Source: Sialis fuliginosa (lineage: Eukaryota > Arthropoda > Insecta > Megaloptera > Sialidae). Taken from it: a stretch of DNA of 64,000 nt. Below the pieces are notes generated by a model, which saw only the letters and a list, made by a program, of their open reading frames with translations, made no database searches and was not told the DNA's origin. The stretch is from contig OY540812.1 in the NCBI GenBank assembly GCA_961205875.1, forward strand, positions 22,019,098 through 22,083,097. Direction: 5' to 3'. A program made the position numbers and the translations under genes. Position 1 is the first letter of the stretch. Every line of letters starts with the position of its first letter. Positions 45,301 to 60,300 of this stretch are shown piece by piece.

Positions 45301-48300
45301 ACTACACAAGAAAAAAATATCTAGTGGGATATAATTTTTTATAGTTTACACTGTAATTTTTACAAAATGCACAGTACAATTCTTACTAAATTACTAATGT
45401 ACTATTTACTAATTACTAAATTACTAAAAATCTTACTAATTATTAAATAAATCGTTTTACCGATAAATATTATACTCTGAATAAGGGGGCCAAAATAGGC
45501 CCGCGATACAGTTAGTTTCTGCTTAGAGTCGCATTTGAAACCCCCTTTTTAATACTGGTGGTTCGACGAGAATTATTTATGCTATTGGGACTAACTACTA
45601 ACTCACAGATAGCTATTTTACGTACACTAGTACCTTCTTATGTGTATTAATTTTCAAGTATAACTAAATGTATCTATATTTTTAGTTAAAAAACACTAGT
45701 CAACTATACTGTGTGAGTGCTTTTTAATTTTTTTTTCGAATTTTTATTTTGACTCGCAAAACCCCCAGAGAGGTACCGCGGATCCCCACGGAACAGAGTT
45801 TCAAGACCACTGATCTAGACTGATGTTGGAGTGCTATTATATATGTATAATGAACATAATCAATAGCTATTTATTTGGAACATGATAGCGTTACATAGCG
45901 TGATAAAGAAACATAATAAGTAATTTATACTGTGGAAGAAATCGAACACTGGACCTCTGAATTCGTGATGTGTGACTATGTGGGTTATAAATAAACGAAA
46001 TAATCGTGAATAATGTACAATAATTGTTTGTTTTAAAAATAAAATACATATATACAAATCATTGTTTTCTTAACTCAATAAGTATTTTTTTTTTATAAAT
46101 AAATTTCTTGTCAGATGGATTTCTTCCTCCTCTGACAGCTCCTTCGTGATATTATCCAATCTAAATTTTTTTTAAGTTAATTGTAGTTGGTCAAGTCGTC
46201 TTATTGTCTGTCAAGTGATGTCAATAAGTATTATTTTATATGAAGCGTTCAAGCTAAAAAGAGAAACTAATTTCACAAGACACCTATTGGGTGGTTCTAC
46301 AATTTCAACATGAAATTATAACTACAAAGCCACTAAACAAAAACTACTTTAAAAATCGACAAATACGTATACATTCGTACAATTAGTACAATATTCCATT
46401 TTGCTTTCTTTTTGCTTCCTCGCAATATCGAAAATACGAGAAGCTTTGTGTTCGTTTTAGAATGAGACAAAAAAAAATCAAAATTTTAAATTGATCTTTC
46501 CGTTTCAGGTCAAGAAAAACACTTTTCGTTCCGTGTCTGTCTGTCCCCTGAATCCTTGTCACTCGTATAACTCATAAACCACTGAACCGATATTAATATC
46601 ATTAATATTCATTTATGAAACTTGGTTGGGTGGTTGGGTCTGGCTTGAGGACGGTCCCATTTCAAAATCATGTGTAAGGGGGAGGAGTGACATCCCAACA
46701 TACTTATTTTTTCAAGATATCCCAAGAACGACCCATGTTACTCGAAAATGTTATAGAATTTTTTTTGTAGAGCATTCAATTTCCTATAATACAGGTCTAC
46801 AACGTTTGTTGTAAAATATTCCCTTACAAATATTTATCTCAATTTGCTTTAAAAAATTGTTTTTGTTTTTTTTTAAATTGATATTTACTTTGATATATTA
46901 ATAATGTCATTTTGACGTTTGCATACATTTAGATTTAGATTGAAAATGTCAAAAAATTTAAAGTATACGAAAAAATAATCAGGTGCGTCTTAAGAAAAAT
47001 TTCGAACTAATATTTTTTAGTAAAATTGTATAAAAATTAAATGGTTAACCAACGCCATACAATTTATTTGAACACTACGGTTTTTATTTAAATTGTTCAA
47101 TAATGATCTACCTTTTGTGCTTTTAGCACGAAGAAGCACTGTGCATTTACTTAGCAGATGTTTTTAAATATTAACAAAATTTTGAAAGAATTAAATTAAG
47201 CTAAAGACTTTCTGCGAGGTGCCAAATCCAGGACTGTGGAGTCGGTAAAAAAATCTACGACTCCGACTCTTTTACTATACTTCAAAATATATTCTCTTTT
47301 AAAAAATTTATAGGTAATACGTGTGTAAAACCATTATTTAATTAACGGAGTAGGAGTTGAAGTAGGGATCCCCTATTTTACACGGAGAAAAATGAAACTT
47401 TAAATATATACAAAAGCTCGACCTGTTTTTACAATTTACAATCCGTAATTGCAATATTTTGCAGTCTTATTGTAATTTTAAATAAAATATAATTTTAAAT
47501 TTAAGAATTGTATTAAAATTTGATTACCCGTTTTCTCCATGTATCGACTCCGACTCCACGTAAAATTGCTCCGACTGAGACTCCACAGCCCTGGTCAAAT
47601 CGTTATGAATTTGGTCTGGATTTTAGAGCAATGGTAATAAATTTATAATAATATATAGCTGCTATCCTTTCTAGGTTGTACACCAATCACCAATGCTTTT
47701 AGATCGTTGATTTCTACTTGGTGCACAGGCGCTGTCATTCATTTCAAATTTAATACTCTGCAGTATAATACCGAACATACGACCTTAAAATTGGATTTTT
47801 TATTACATTTCATTCAGGAGAAGAACCCCCGAACTCACCGCATTACATTACATTTACATTATTATTACATTTTTCAGTTTTGAATTCTAAAATATTTTGT
47901 CATACGCAGGTTTAAAATGTTAACTTATAATTAAAAAATCGATGACTAAAATAATAGGTAAATATTACAAATTTTAATGAAAGCAACTAAACGAATGGAT
48001 AAACTGAAATATAATATTAAATTTTAGCGGATATTATTATATTACATTCATCATCCTTGGTTTGAAATTTCGATAATTAGTATTTTGCTAATTACAGCGC
48101 ATTTACCATGCGATTATAACTTGATACATAATTTAAAACAGGGTCGTGTGAACTGAGCTCGAATTGACGACTCTCTTCATTGTTAATTAATATTGAGTAA
48201 AAGTTGAAAGAATATCACGTAGAGTCACCTTCATATCTGGTTACTATATGTGGTTAAAAATAATGTAAACAGGTTCATTTTTTGTAAATTTTCTTAAGAA

Positions 48301-51300
48301 ATTCCTGACGTCAAAATATGTTAACATTAAAATACATGCAGTATAAAATTAGCACCAAATTAATGTTTATTTAGTTTGTAGTAAATGTATATTCATAAAT
48401 ATTTTGTCGAAAATCGGAGATAGGAGTATTTTCTTGATAATGCATTCGTTATGAGAATTTACAATGTAATTGGTTGTTTATTTATTTTAAAATACCTATA
48501 CAAGTTGTTTCTTCGCCATATCGAAGATACGAGAAGCTTTGTGATCGTTTTAAAATGAGAAAAAAAATTGTTCTGCGATTTCAAAATTTTAACTTGATCT
48601 TTCCGTTTCAGGTCTAAACAAACACTTTTTGTTCCGTGCCTGTGAGTGCGTGCGTGCGTCTGTCTGTCTGTCCTCTGAATCCTTGTCACAGCATAACTTA
48701 TGAATCACTGAACTGATATTAATGAAAATTGTTTGGTTTGTTGGATCTGGTTTGAGGACAGTCCCATTTCAAAATTATTAAAATCGTGTGTAACGGGGAG
48801 GGGTGACATCCCAAAATATATTTTTTTAAGATATCTCAAGAACGACCCATGCTACGTGAAAATTTTATAGAATTTTTTTTTGTAGAGCATTCAATTTCTT
48901 GTAATATAGGATGCAATTTATCTTAACACTTTTTCGGTTTTTATTTAAATTGTTCAAAAATTAACTAACTTGGCGAATTTAGCACGAGGAAGCACTGCGC
49001 ATTTACTTGGCAGATGTTTTTTAAAGTTTATTTTTATACATATTTTGCTTCGAGCTGGATTTAATTTTAAAACATGTATCATGTTCCAAAAGTCCCTGTA
49101 TTTATAATGAATTCAAATGAGCTGAATTTTTGTAAGACCTAAGGAACATTTTATATTTTTTTAATTTTCGTCAGTAATACGTGAGGGAGAGTACAACGGA
49201 CAATTCCTTCCATCGTAAACTAAAACATTGCAATTTTTACGTTTAAAATTAAAAAAAATACTTAATTAAATCAATAATTTTTGTCTAAAACGAACCTCCT
49301 TTACCCATCACTTTTGAGCCCCTATTGATATTTTTAAAGTAATTGTCATCAAAGTAATACTTGCGACCCATTTTCATCGAAATCTGACCCAAACAAAATT
49401 TTAGTATATTCAAAAAAATCACTTTTTTGAAACTTTGTGCTCGTTGCGCGATCTGATGATATATTGACCGATTTAAAAAATCCCATGGTGGCGTTATGCT
49501 TGTATTAATGAGTGTCAACTTTTGCGCACTATACGATTCGGTAATTAAGTACATTACTTTTCAAATGAAAGCAATTGAACTTGTACTTAAAAAAAATACT
49601 TTGTACTTATACACAGAGAGAAAAGTCATGATAATTTTTATACAGAAAATCTTAGAAAAATTACTGTGCTCTCTTATAATGCGTGCGCAATCGACGATAC
49701 AAGTAAAAAATATTTATACGTCCATATAAAAATTATCAGTGCTTACATTATATAAATTGCTTTTTTATCACGGTAAAAATTACGGTGCTAGCATGGTAAT
49801 ATTTGGAATGCTGTATCAGAAAACTGCCTTACCGATTCAGTAAAATTTCTATAGCTTATTATTTTTTTCTTCAAACAGAAAGGTAAAAACAATAAAAAGC
49901 AATTTCATTTTAAGAAAGTTATCGATTTATTTATATAATATACATTGTTTTGAATTTTACAATTAATAATAGTTTACAAATATAGTTGTAGAACAATTTA
50001 CATAAAGATATGACAACCAATACATGTGCAAAGAGACCGATTCACAGAACAAATTAAATATAAAATAACGTATTTTCAATATCTAAAATCTAAACTAACC
50101 TATATTTGTCAAAACTTATTTTACAAATAAAACTTCTAAAAATAACACATTAAAACCGAACAAAACATTATTGTAAAACATTTATCACCCACTTTCATTT
50201 AAAATTCGCACAAAACAATAATTTTAATAAAATAAAAACAATCATAGCCATTTTGAATCTAAATATGCTACATTTCCCGCTTTAATATTATTCACAACAC
50301 TTTTTAATATAAATTAAAATATAATACTTTAAAATCACGATAACATAGAAAAATATCTTTAAAATAGAAAACACTACACAAAACACAATTACAATATGTA
50401 CTTTTAAAACAAATATACATTCCAATACAAGTATGTAACTGTCAGCGTATACGCTGTCGGAAATCGAAAATAGCCGACTGTACTCGAACCTTACTACCTT
50501 GTTTATGCTGATAGTAAAATTTGCTTTAAATCCTAACTTTCTATTAAGATATATCGAAAATCATAAATCTGAGATCTAGACATGATGCGTATGATTTTTA
50601 GAGAATCGTTTTACAAACAAAATAAAACCATACATACATCTCCACGATTAACAGTTAATGAGATATGACATTTTTAGTTTTTGTATTTTCAACATAATTG
50701 GTATCTTCTGTCTTTTTCTTTCTTTCTGCTTTTGCCAGATATCTTTGAAATATCATTGAATTTTATAAGTCAGTATTGTAAAATTTATCAGACCGCCTAA
50801 TAATTTACATCAACTTAAATAGCATTTTTTTTAAGAAAAACAATTAAAAAATACAAATTTGTCGAGATAGGAACTTTTTACTGTGCTGTTTTATAAATTT
50901 CGCTGGCCTGTATTTTAAAAAATAATATTGTGTCCTTTACTTTTTATATTATGAATTTTAATTTTTCTTATTTTACCGTATAAAATTGACCATATTCGAC
51001 TTTCGCACATCGTTTATAGTGCAGAGCACAGTAATTTTTCTAAGATTTTTCTCTCCGTGTACTTGAATATGTATTTACACTTATAAATGTACTTAATTAT
51101 ATTTTCAATGTATTTTAAGTACTTTTGTTAATGTATTTTAGAAGTACATTTTTGCAATAAGAATAAGTATCTGCATTTGTATTTAAGGGTTACACCTCCC
51201 ACCTCCCTGAGATTTTCCAAAAATAAAAAAAAACTTTTTTTTTGAGCTATCGCACTGCTTGCATTGTAGGGTGTTACGGGCCGCTTGTTTGACACCACTG

Positions 51301-54300
51301 ATGTAAACAGAGTAGGTACATGCAGTTTTTACATTAGTTTCGTAATTTTAATGAGTTTATCATCTACATACATAGTTACTAATAATAATTTATGTTGTAA
51401 TTGATTCCTAGAATTTAAAACTATCAAAACGACATAACTAAAGTAAAAGCGCACATTCACCGAATGTACATAATAAGTAATAAGAAGTAGACTGAGTACA
51501 CTTTATATGATCAAAAAAAAAGTTATTTTATTCAAAACTATAATAATAATTTTTTAAATTTTACATATCATTCCCCCCCCCCCCCCCCCCATCGCAAAAA
51601 GTTATCTACGCCACTGAGTACATATTTAAATAAAATGGTATTAATCTCTCGTTTAACCCATTAACACCCAAAAGAAAACTAAAACATGCAGATTTTTTTA
51701 AATGAAATTAAGTACACATGCATACAGTATATTTAACTAAATATGACAACAAAAATTTGTTTTTATATTTACAAAAAAATAACGGTGTGCAATCAAGCGA
51801 GTAAATTTGATAGATATGAAGTCTATTTTGTGTGAGACTGCTTTTCTGATATCATTTTTTTAGATAAATTACATTTAAAAATCAAGTTATATGTATATTT
51901 AAGTTATTCCATAGGATTTAAACGAAATTCGAAATCACATGCTTCAGTTGGATAAAATATATTAGCATATCACATGCCTCTATTCATATACAAATAATTC
52001 GCAGCAATTAAAACACTCATGAAACTAATAACGTTAACAGATTTTGTTTGTTGCACTATTAGGGCTGATCCACACTATTGTACCGGTCACGGTCCGGTCT
52101 TGCTCCAGTCAAATATTCAGTATTAGTATAGGAGCCAGCTGCAAAATCGGTGTAGATTTAACAACCGTCTGCCGTTATGGTTTTTTTGAAGTACTCACTC
52201 AGACAAAGCTCGGACGATGAGTCCGGTCCACCAGCTTGTAGGGATTTAATAGATAGGGCCCACGAAAAATACGCACAAAAAAATCACGTAACAACCGTTT
52301 GAATGAGACGGTTGCTTATAGTAGACCCCAATTAAAGATGTTTTGGATATACGGCAGAAATTTTTGCGTAGGGATTTAATTACAGGGGCCTCTCAAAATT
52401 TCGACCCAAAAAAATCAGATAACAACCGGACCAGACCTGGTGCAAAATGTTTATTTGGACGTATACTTACATAAAAACATAATGGCAGAATTTTTTATGT
52501 AGGGACTTCGGTGCTATAAGGCCTACAAATGGCCAGAATTGGGCCCCAATCTTAAAAATGCTGTAAAATCTAAAATACCGATTGAAAATTTCTGCCGCGT
52601 GGTGTATGCCTTCGTTATGAACTATAAAATAGATATATACCCATGGCAGAAGTTTTTATTCATGTAGTTCCCCCTCCCAGCTCCCCCAAAAGGTAAATTT
52701 GGGTTAGTAATAAAATGCACTAAAAAAATCATAACAAATAGGCCCATAGAGGCTTATAAACTTATAAAATGATAATATATTATTGTATGTAATGTTAGAC
52801 ACCCCCGTGCCCCCCCCCCCCCCCCCCCTCACCCCCAAGAGAAAATTTGGGTTAGTAATAAAATTTGCTAAAAAATCATTACAATTAGGTCCTATAATGG
52901 CTTATGAACTTTTAAAATGATAATATATTATTGTATGAGGGGGGGCACGGGGGGTGTCTAACATTACATACAATAATATATTACCATTTTATGTTTATAA
53001 GCCTTTATAGGCCTATTTGTTATGATTTTTTAGTGCATTTTATTACTAATCCAAATTTACCTTTTGGGGGAGCTGGGAGGGGGAACTGCATGAATAAAAA
53101 CTTCTGCCATGGATATATATCTATTTTATAGTTCATAACGAAGGCATACACCGCGCGGCAGAAATTTTCATTCGGTATTTTAGATTTTACAGCATTTTTA
53201 AGATTGGGGCCCAATTCTGGCCATTTGTAGGCCGTATAGCACCGAAGTCCCTACATAAAAAATTCTGCCATTATGTTTTTATGTAAGTATACGTCCAAAT
53301 AAACATTTTGCACCAGGTCTGGTCCGGTTGTTATCTGATTTTTTTGGGTCGAAATTTTGAGAGGCCCCTGTAATTAAACCCCTACGCAAAAATTTCTGCC
53401 GTATATCCAAAACGTCTTTAATTGGGGTCTACTATAAGCAACCGTCTCATTTAAACGGTTGTTACGTGATTTTTTTGTGCGTATTTTTCGTGGGCCCTAT
53501 CTATTAAATCCCTACAAGCTGGTGAACTGGACTCATCGTCCGAGCTTTGTCTGAGTGAGTACTTCAAAAAAACCACAACGGCAGACGGTTGTTAAATCTA
53601 CACCGATTTTGCAGCTGGCTCCTATACTATATAGTAAATACTGTATTGGAGTGTGACTGGAGCGAGACCGGCACGATACCTATAGTGTGGATGCTTTCAT
53701 TGTTTATTGTTTATTTATATTTGATTGGAGCGAGACCGGACCGTATTCAAAAGATGACATATTTTCTTTGCATTTGTGCTCCCGAGATTACCGCCGCGCC
53801 GGGGAAGATGTACATAGTCCTACTTCAAAGAACGAAAGTGATTAGACAAAAAAAACAATAAGTACGAAATTCGTTGTAAAGCCAGATATTGAACTTTTAT
53901 AATTATTTTTATTTATGTGCGGCCCTAGAAAAATGTTATGTCACAAATGCGGCCCGTGGAGCAGTTTGGGTTGGCCAGGCCTATTATAGGACCAGGCATT
54001 TATTTCAGTAACTATCAAGAGCGTCGTTAGTATTTTTTCTAGGGGGAAGCAAGGTTGATTTAAATAAGTAGTTATTGATATAATATTTATTAAACATTTA
54101 CATATACTTTATACTTATATATTTTTAATTACAATTTCGTTAATTATTATTATTAAATCAAGTAGAAATTTATTTACTTAAAATCATTGATCAAAAATAT
54201 TAATTACATCCAAGATAATAATTATTACGAAATCACGACAGTTATCTTGATAAAAATACTATTCAAAAATATTAGTAGGTAGAACATAGAAATTGTGATT

Positions 54301-57300
54301 TGGATTGGAGTCGGTGATAACACGTCCTAATTATTAATTCCCTAATTAATCTACATTCTGACCCTCGGTCAATTTTTTTTCCCACCTCTGTAGTAGAGTA
54401 AAGTTTTTGGTAATTAAATATTAAAAGTATGTATTCTTATGTATGATATCTATTTTATTATTATTTAATTTCATTAAAATCAAATATATTTTTTATAAGC
54501 AAAATTTCGTTATTTTAATAAATTATAAAGGGTAATTTTTACTCTTATATATGAGTTCTAGCAGCTAAAGTATATAACAACTGTTTTCTATTTGGGTGAT
54601 TAACAAAATACCAAAATTTGAAGAATAAAAAACAGTTGCATATCCCGGAAAGTCCTTCTTTGTCATTAATTGTAAGTTAATAATTAAAATGACTATTTTA
54701 GAAGCCGCCACCACGACAGTGTCACAATGCACAAGCTCGCAGTTCGAGTGTGCGAACGGGAAGTGCATTCTGGCATATTGGAAGTGCGACGGGCACCCAG
54801 ACTGTGAAGACCAGAGTGACGAGCTGGAGGCAGACTGCGCACAGCACACGCCGTGTCGCGCCGGACAGTTTGAATGTGAGCGCACCCACAAGTGTATCCC
54901 TCAGGGATGGACGTGTGATGGAGATCCAGATTGCGGCTTCAGCGAGAGGTTTGGGGTCGACTTGTCCGATGAGGATGTTAAACGATGTGAGTGGAAATGG
55001 AAATGAAGAAGTTTTAGTTAGGTTCAGAGAATCATCCAAATATTTGTTATATCAGAACTTTTTTATTTATTTTAAAGCAAGAATTTACTTGTAAGCAGGG
55101 ACTTGAACCTGAACCCGAACCGCTATATTTCAAAGTCATCAAACCTGAATCTGAATCCGAACTTTTTCATGGATAACCGGTAACCATATATTTTTAAAAG
55201 GTTCAATAAATTAATTTTAATATTTTTCTCCAATGATTTTGAAAAGAGTATTTTACTATTATACTATTATTATATACTATTATTTACTATTATTATACTA
55301 AAATTTACATATTTTTTACTTTCTTTTTTAATTCTATAATTGAATTAATAAAACGTAGGTAATTTTTTTTTGCTCTTTTTTCTAGCCATATTTTAAAGGC
55401 TATTAAGTTTTTTTTTCTTCAGAAAATGTCATTTGTTAATTATAATTTTTTTTCGAACAAAATAATTTTCTTCCATTTGCAAACTTGAACCCGAACCCGA
55501 ACTCGAACCCTGAAATAATAACGGTTTTTAAACCCAAATAGTTTGCACCATGCTGAACCCAAACCTGAACCTGAACCAAAATTTAAATTTGAACCCAAAC
55601 CGTAAATAAATTCCGGTTCAAGTCCGTGCTTCTAAGCTATGCTGAATCTAAGGGAGTGCTGGCAAAAGATAATTCTCCCCAGGCCAAAACATATATTTTA
55701 AGAAAAACAATTGTAAAAGTATGAAAATTTTAAATTATTGGTATTATTTTTACATTCTACAATGTCCATTTGGATTTTTTCCAAAATGTCCAATCCCCCC
55801 TCCCCGAAGTTAAACATAATATCTTTCCATTTTATGCATGCCAATGGTTTTATTTTTATTATCTATTATTATTATACTTTTTTTTATCAGATAATTGCTT
55901 TTATTATATGAATTATGAACATACCTTTCTAATTAAATTCAAAATATTAAGATTATTAGTATTTGCTTCTTCACCATGTAGGATTCCACTTAAATCTGTT
56001 TCAGGTTAAAACAAACATTTTTTGTTCTGTTTGTTCTACAAACTCATGAACCATTAAACCGATTTTAATGAAACTTAGTTTGTTAGTTGGGTCTGGTTAA
56101 TAGATGCTCCCATATTAAAATCGTGAGGGGAGGGGATATCTCTATTTTTTTCTTCAAAATATCTCAAGAATGTTATACTGGACAAATTAATTTATCAAGA
56201 GAATTTTTCATGACTGTAAATTGTCTTTAATAATAATTTTAGTAATTTTATTACATATATTGAGAAAATAAATCATATCTTAAAAAAAAATGTTAACTAA
56301 AATATATATTATTTCAGGTACTACTGAAAATATCTGTCCACCAAACGAAGCGAGGTGTGGAAACACTAATGAATGTCGTCCAATCAGTGCTTTCTGCGAT
56401 GGCGTCCGTAACTGTCCAGATGGTAGTGATGAATATGACTTTTGTGGTAAATTTTTTTAAATGAAACGTATACTTGATGAAAATAATAAAAAATTGTTTT
56501 AATGTTTCTACAGATAATAAAACTTTATGCTTACATAATAAATGTGAGGTGGGTTGTAAACCAACGGGTGAAGGTGAAAAATGTTATTGTGCCAACGGTC
56601 AGCGGCCGGATAATAACAAATGTGTCGGTGAGTTTGTACGCGGCTTTATAAAATGGTTTAAATCTGTATAATGACATTGTTTTTTGATTCTAGATGCTGA
56701 CGAATGTCTCATTGATGGATCTTGTGATCAAACATGTACAAATACTATAGGTTCTTATAAATGTGGTTGTATTTCTGGATATCAACAAAAAGGAAAACAT
56801 TGTATAGCAACTAATGGTAAGTACCTTGAATTACAACTTTCAAATACAGTAGATGCCGATTATTGTGATCACGTAACAAGTGGCGATTCTATTAACCAAG
56901 AATCCTTATTTAATAATAAATTTTTTTTTTTTCAAAAGTTTTATTAATTTTGACAGGTATTATAATATCATAGTGATCTAACTTAAAAAGTTACTAATAA
57001 TTTGTATTTTTCTAAGAGACTAAGGTCTGTATTTTTTTACTTTTATTTATTATTTTTATTTTTTGGTTCCGTTGTTTGGAAATTGAGCATAATATAATAA
57101 TATAATATGCAGCTTAGTCCATTAACCAATAAACATGATAATAGAGTCTACTGTAATTAAAATATTAATTGATAATTTTGTTTCACAGTTCCTGAAAACG
57201 AATCGGCATCAATTATATACGTAACTCAAACAGAACTTCGAAGAATAGCTCTTAATGGTTCGTCATGGATCTCTCTATCTGACAAAAACAAAAATGGGAG

Positions 57301-60300
57301 TACGGTGACTCAATTGTTAAATACACACGCTTTAGATTTTTCTCATCGCAATCGAAGTATTTGTTATGTACATAAAAATATAACTCAAGCTTCAGTGGCT
57401 TGTATGCACATCGACGATTTTTCAAATCGTTGGATATTGCCTCGTCCCACAATATCTCCTGAATTAGATACAATACATCAAATAGTTTACGACTGGATAT
57501 CAGGGAATTGGTATTTTTTAGATGACTCCAAAGAAATAATATTTGTTTGTAATGAAACTTTAACTGTATGTGCAATTATTTTAGAAAAAGAAATAAGTAA
57601 ACCACGAGGTGTCGCTTTAGACCCAACTAAAGGATTGATGTTTTTTACTAAATGGGGCCAAACGGCTGCAATGCTAGAAAGGTGTAATTTAGACGGTACT
57701 GAACGCACAGCACTAGTTAATCAAAAAATAGTCTACCCACACGGCGTGACTGTAGATTTTCCTGTAGAACATGTATATTGGGTTGATACTTACCTAGGAT
57801 TTGTAGAACGAGTTAATTACGATGGCACAAACAGACGCACAATTAAAAAAGGATACGCTGTTCACAATGTTTATGCGGTCACTGTTTTTGAAAATAATTT
57901 GTATGTGTTGTCATGGAAAAACGAAAGCATTGCTCGTGTAAATAAATATCACAATGAAGATTTCACAACGCTTCGTAATGTAACAAAACCTTTTACAATC
58001 CATATTTTCCATCGCCAACGACAACCTGATGTTGCTCATCCATGTAAAAATAATAATGGAAATTGTGAACATATTTGTGTATCTATGTGGAGAAAGAATA
58101 TCGCAGTTGCTCAGTGTGTCTGCAAAGTAGGTTATTTGTTGAAGGATGGGAAATGTGAAGAGATAAAAGCAGATAGTTTTTTGTTGTATGGTAAAGGTAG
58201 TCCTCCGATGATCAAAGCATTAACGATTGATTCACAACCTAATAATGAAACAATTATTGGAATGATAATAAATGACTTGAAGCGGCCGACAGCATTAGAC
58301 TACGATTCTGAAACTAGTTTTGTTTATTTCTCTGACGTCCATAGACATGTTATAGAGCGGCAAATGCTAAACAACTCGAGTCGGGAGGTTGTTGCAAGAG
58401 CTAACACCTGCGAAGGTCTTACGATAGACAGAGTGTGGCGTAATATCTATTGGACAGATGAAGGCATGCAACAAATAAATGTTGCAAGGTTATCTAATGT
58501 GACGATGCGAAAAACATTAATACGAGGGAACATGTCTCATCCAAGAGCCATTGTTGTCGACTCTGAAAAAGGGTACATGTATTGGACCGATTGGGCGACC
58601 CATATAAATCAAAGTGGTAAAATAGAACGTGCCTGGATGGATGGAACTCATCGGGAAATTTTTATTGGTAGTGGTCTTCAGTGGCCAAATGGACTGACTA
58701 TTGATTATGTTGGACGTAAACTTTATTGGTACGTTTAGTATTTTAATACAAAATTTTTGGCAATTGACTTTTGCAATGTTATTTTATAATGGTATTTACA
58801 CTCATAAAAAATAAACTTTTTTAAAATTGAAGTCTAGTTTTCAGACAAAATCTGCTGATGTAGTTCAGAAGTATATAATTTCAGCTTTAACATTCTTTTT
58901 TTAAATTTGTTCTCTAATTTCTTTTTGCACACAGCTATTTGACACAATAGTTAAAAATAATCACTTTTTGCTTGATATTAAAATTTCTGTTTATTATTTT
59001 GCTTGCTTTATAATTTTATAATTATGTGGAAAATAAATTAAAAATCTACAAAAAGCAAAGTATAAATTCATGCCCATTTTTACCATAATTATAGAGCTTT
59101 GAATATTGCTTTCTTTCCTCTAGAAATATTGTGTAATTAAGTCTTTTGATGAGTGTATTTTGATAATCGAAAGTATACATATTTTTACTTCTATCTTACA
59201 GGTGCGATGCATTTTTGGATAAAATAGAACGTATAAGCTTGGACACAACAGATCGTATACCTGAACTAGTGTTTCAGGGACCACAGTTGGATCATTCGTA
59301 CGGTCTAGCTTATTACAACGGGTATCTTTACTGGAGTGAATTTCAAAAAGGCAAACTTCAGTCTTTATCATTAACAACTAACAAAACGACTACAATAACT
59401 GTAGAAAACCCACCATTCTTTGACTTGAAAGTAATAACACGTGACATGCAACATATAAAAACTATTCCATGTAACTGTTCAGAATTATGTCTCGTAACAC
59501 CAGAAGGTCCTAAATGCGGATGCACAGATGGTCGAGAATTAAAACAAGATGGTAGTTGTGGTCCGTCTAGAAAGAAAACACCAAACAGTGGTAGGTGTCA
59601 TGAAGGACAGTTTGAATGTGGTCTTATGGATGATCGAAGAGGAATACAGTGCATCAATGCAGAGCATAAGTGTGATGGGGATGAGGATTGTGAAGATAAA
59701 TCAGATGAAATGAACTGTGGACCTGCGACCTGTAATCCTGAGCAGTTTCGATGTGACGGTGTCAGGTGTATTTCTAAACACTGGGTATTTAAGTTTTATT
59801 TTATTTTTAAAATATAAATTTTTTTTTACACAAGACATAATAAACCTATTATATATCAAGAAATATATATTCTAGGGTAAAAAAATGAATATTTATAGCT
59901 AGTTTGATGTCATCATATCTTTTAAGTTTATATTTTAAACTTTAGAATCAATTCCTTACATTTGAAAGTTTTTATTTTATTTGTATCTTCAGCTGTGCGA
60001 TGATGACCGTGATTGCCATGATGGAACAGATGAAGATCGGGAACGCTGTAAAAGTGTGACATGTGGCAGCCAACAGTTCACTTGCCTCCATTCTGGCCGC
60101 TGCATTCCACAGACGTGGAAGTGTGACGCGGATCCGGATTGTGGACCGGATGACGAAAGCGATGAGAAAGATGGATGCACTGGTCTCCACCCAGAGTGCA
60201 CTGACATGGAATTCACTTGCGCTAACAGTCACTGTGTCCCATTAGAGTATTATTGCGATGGTGATGATGATTGCAGAGATGGTTCGGACGAAAAGGAATG

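Noticed and set aside
45930-45990. Possible tRNA-derived SINE (B-box-like GAAATCGAAC)
   Set aside because: Only one box-like match; no A box, no cloverleaf and no tail found.
49285-49554. 89-codon minus-strand ORF with [17 protein letters not shown]
   Set aside because: No domain recognised and the region is AT-rich intron; not enough to call a gene or transposase remnant.
52931-53214. ORFs on both strands near 53 kb
   Set aside because: They lie in the arm of the foldback 52124-53629 and mirror each other or low-complexity DNA.
57252-57708. Minus-strand ORFs opposite LRP1 exon 6
   Set aside because: Shadows of the real + strand exon.
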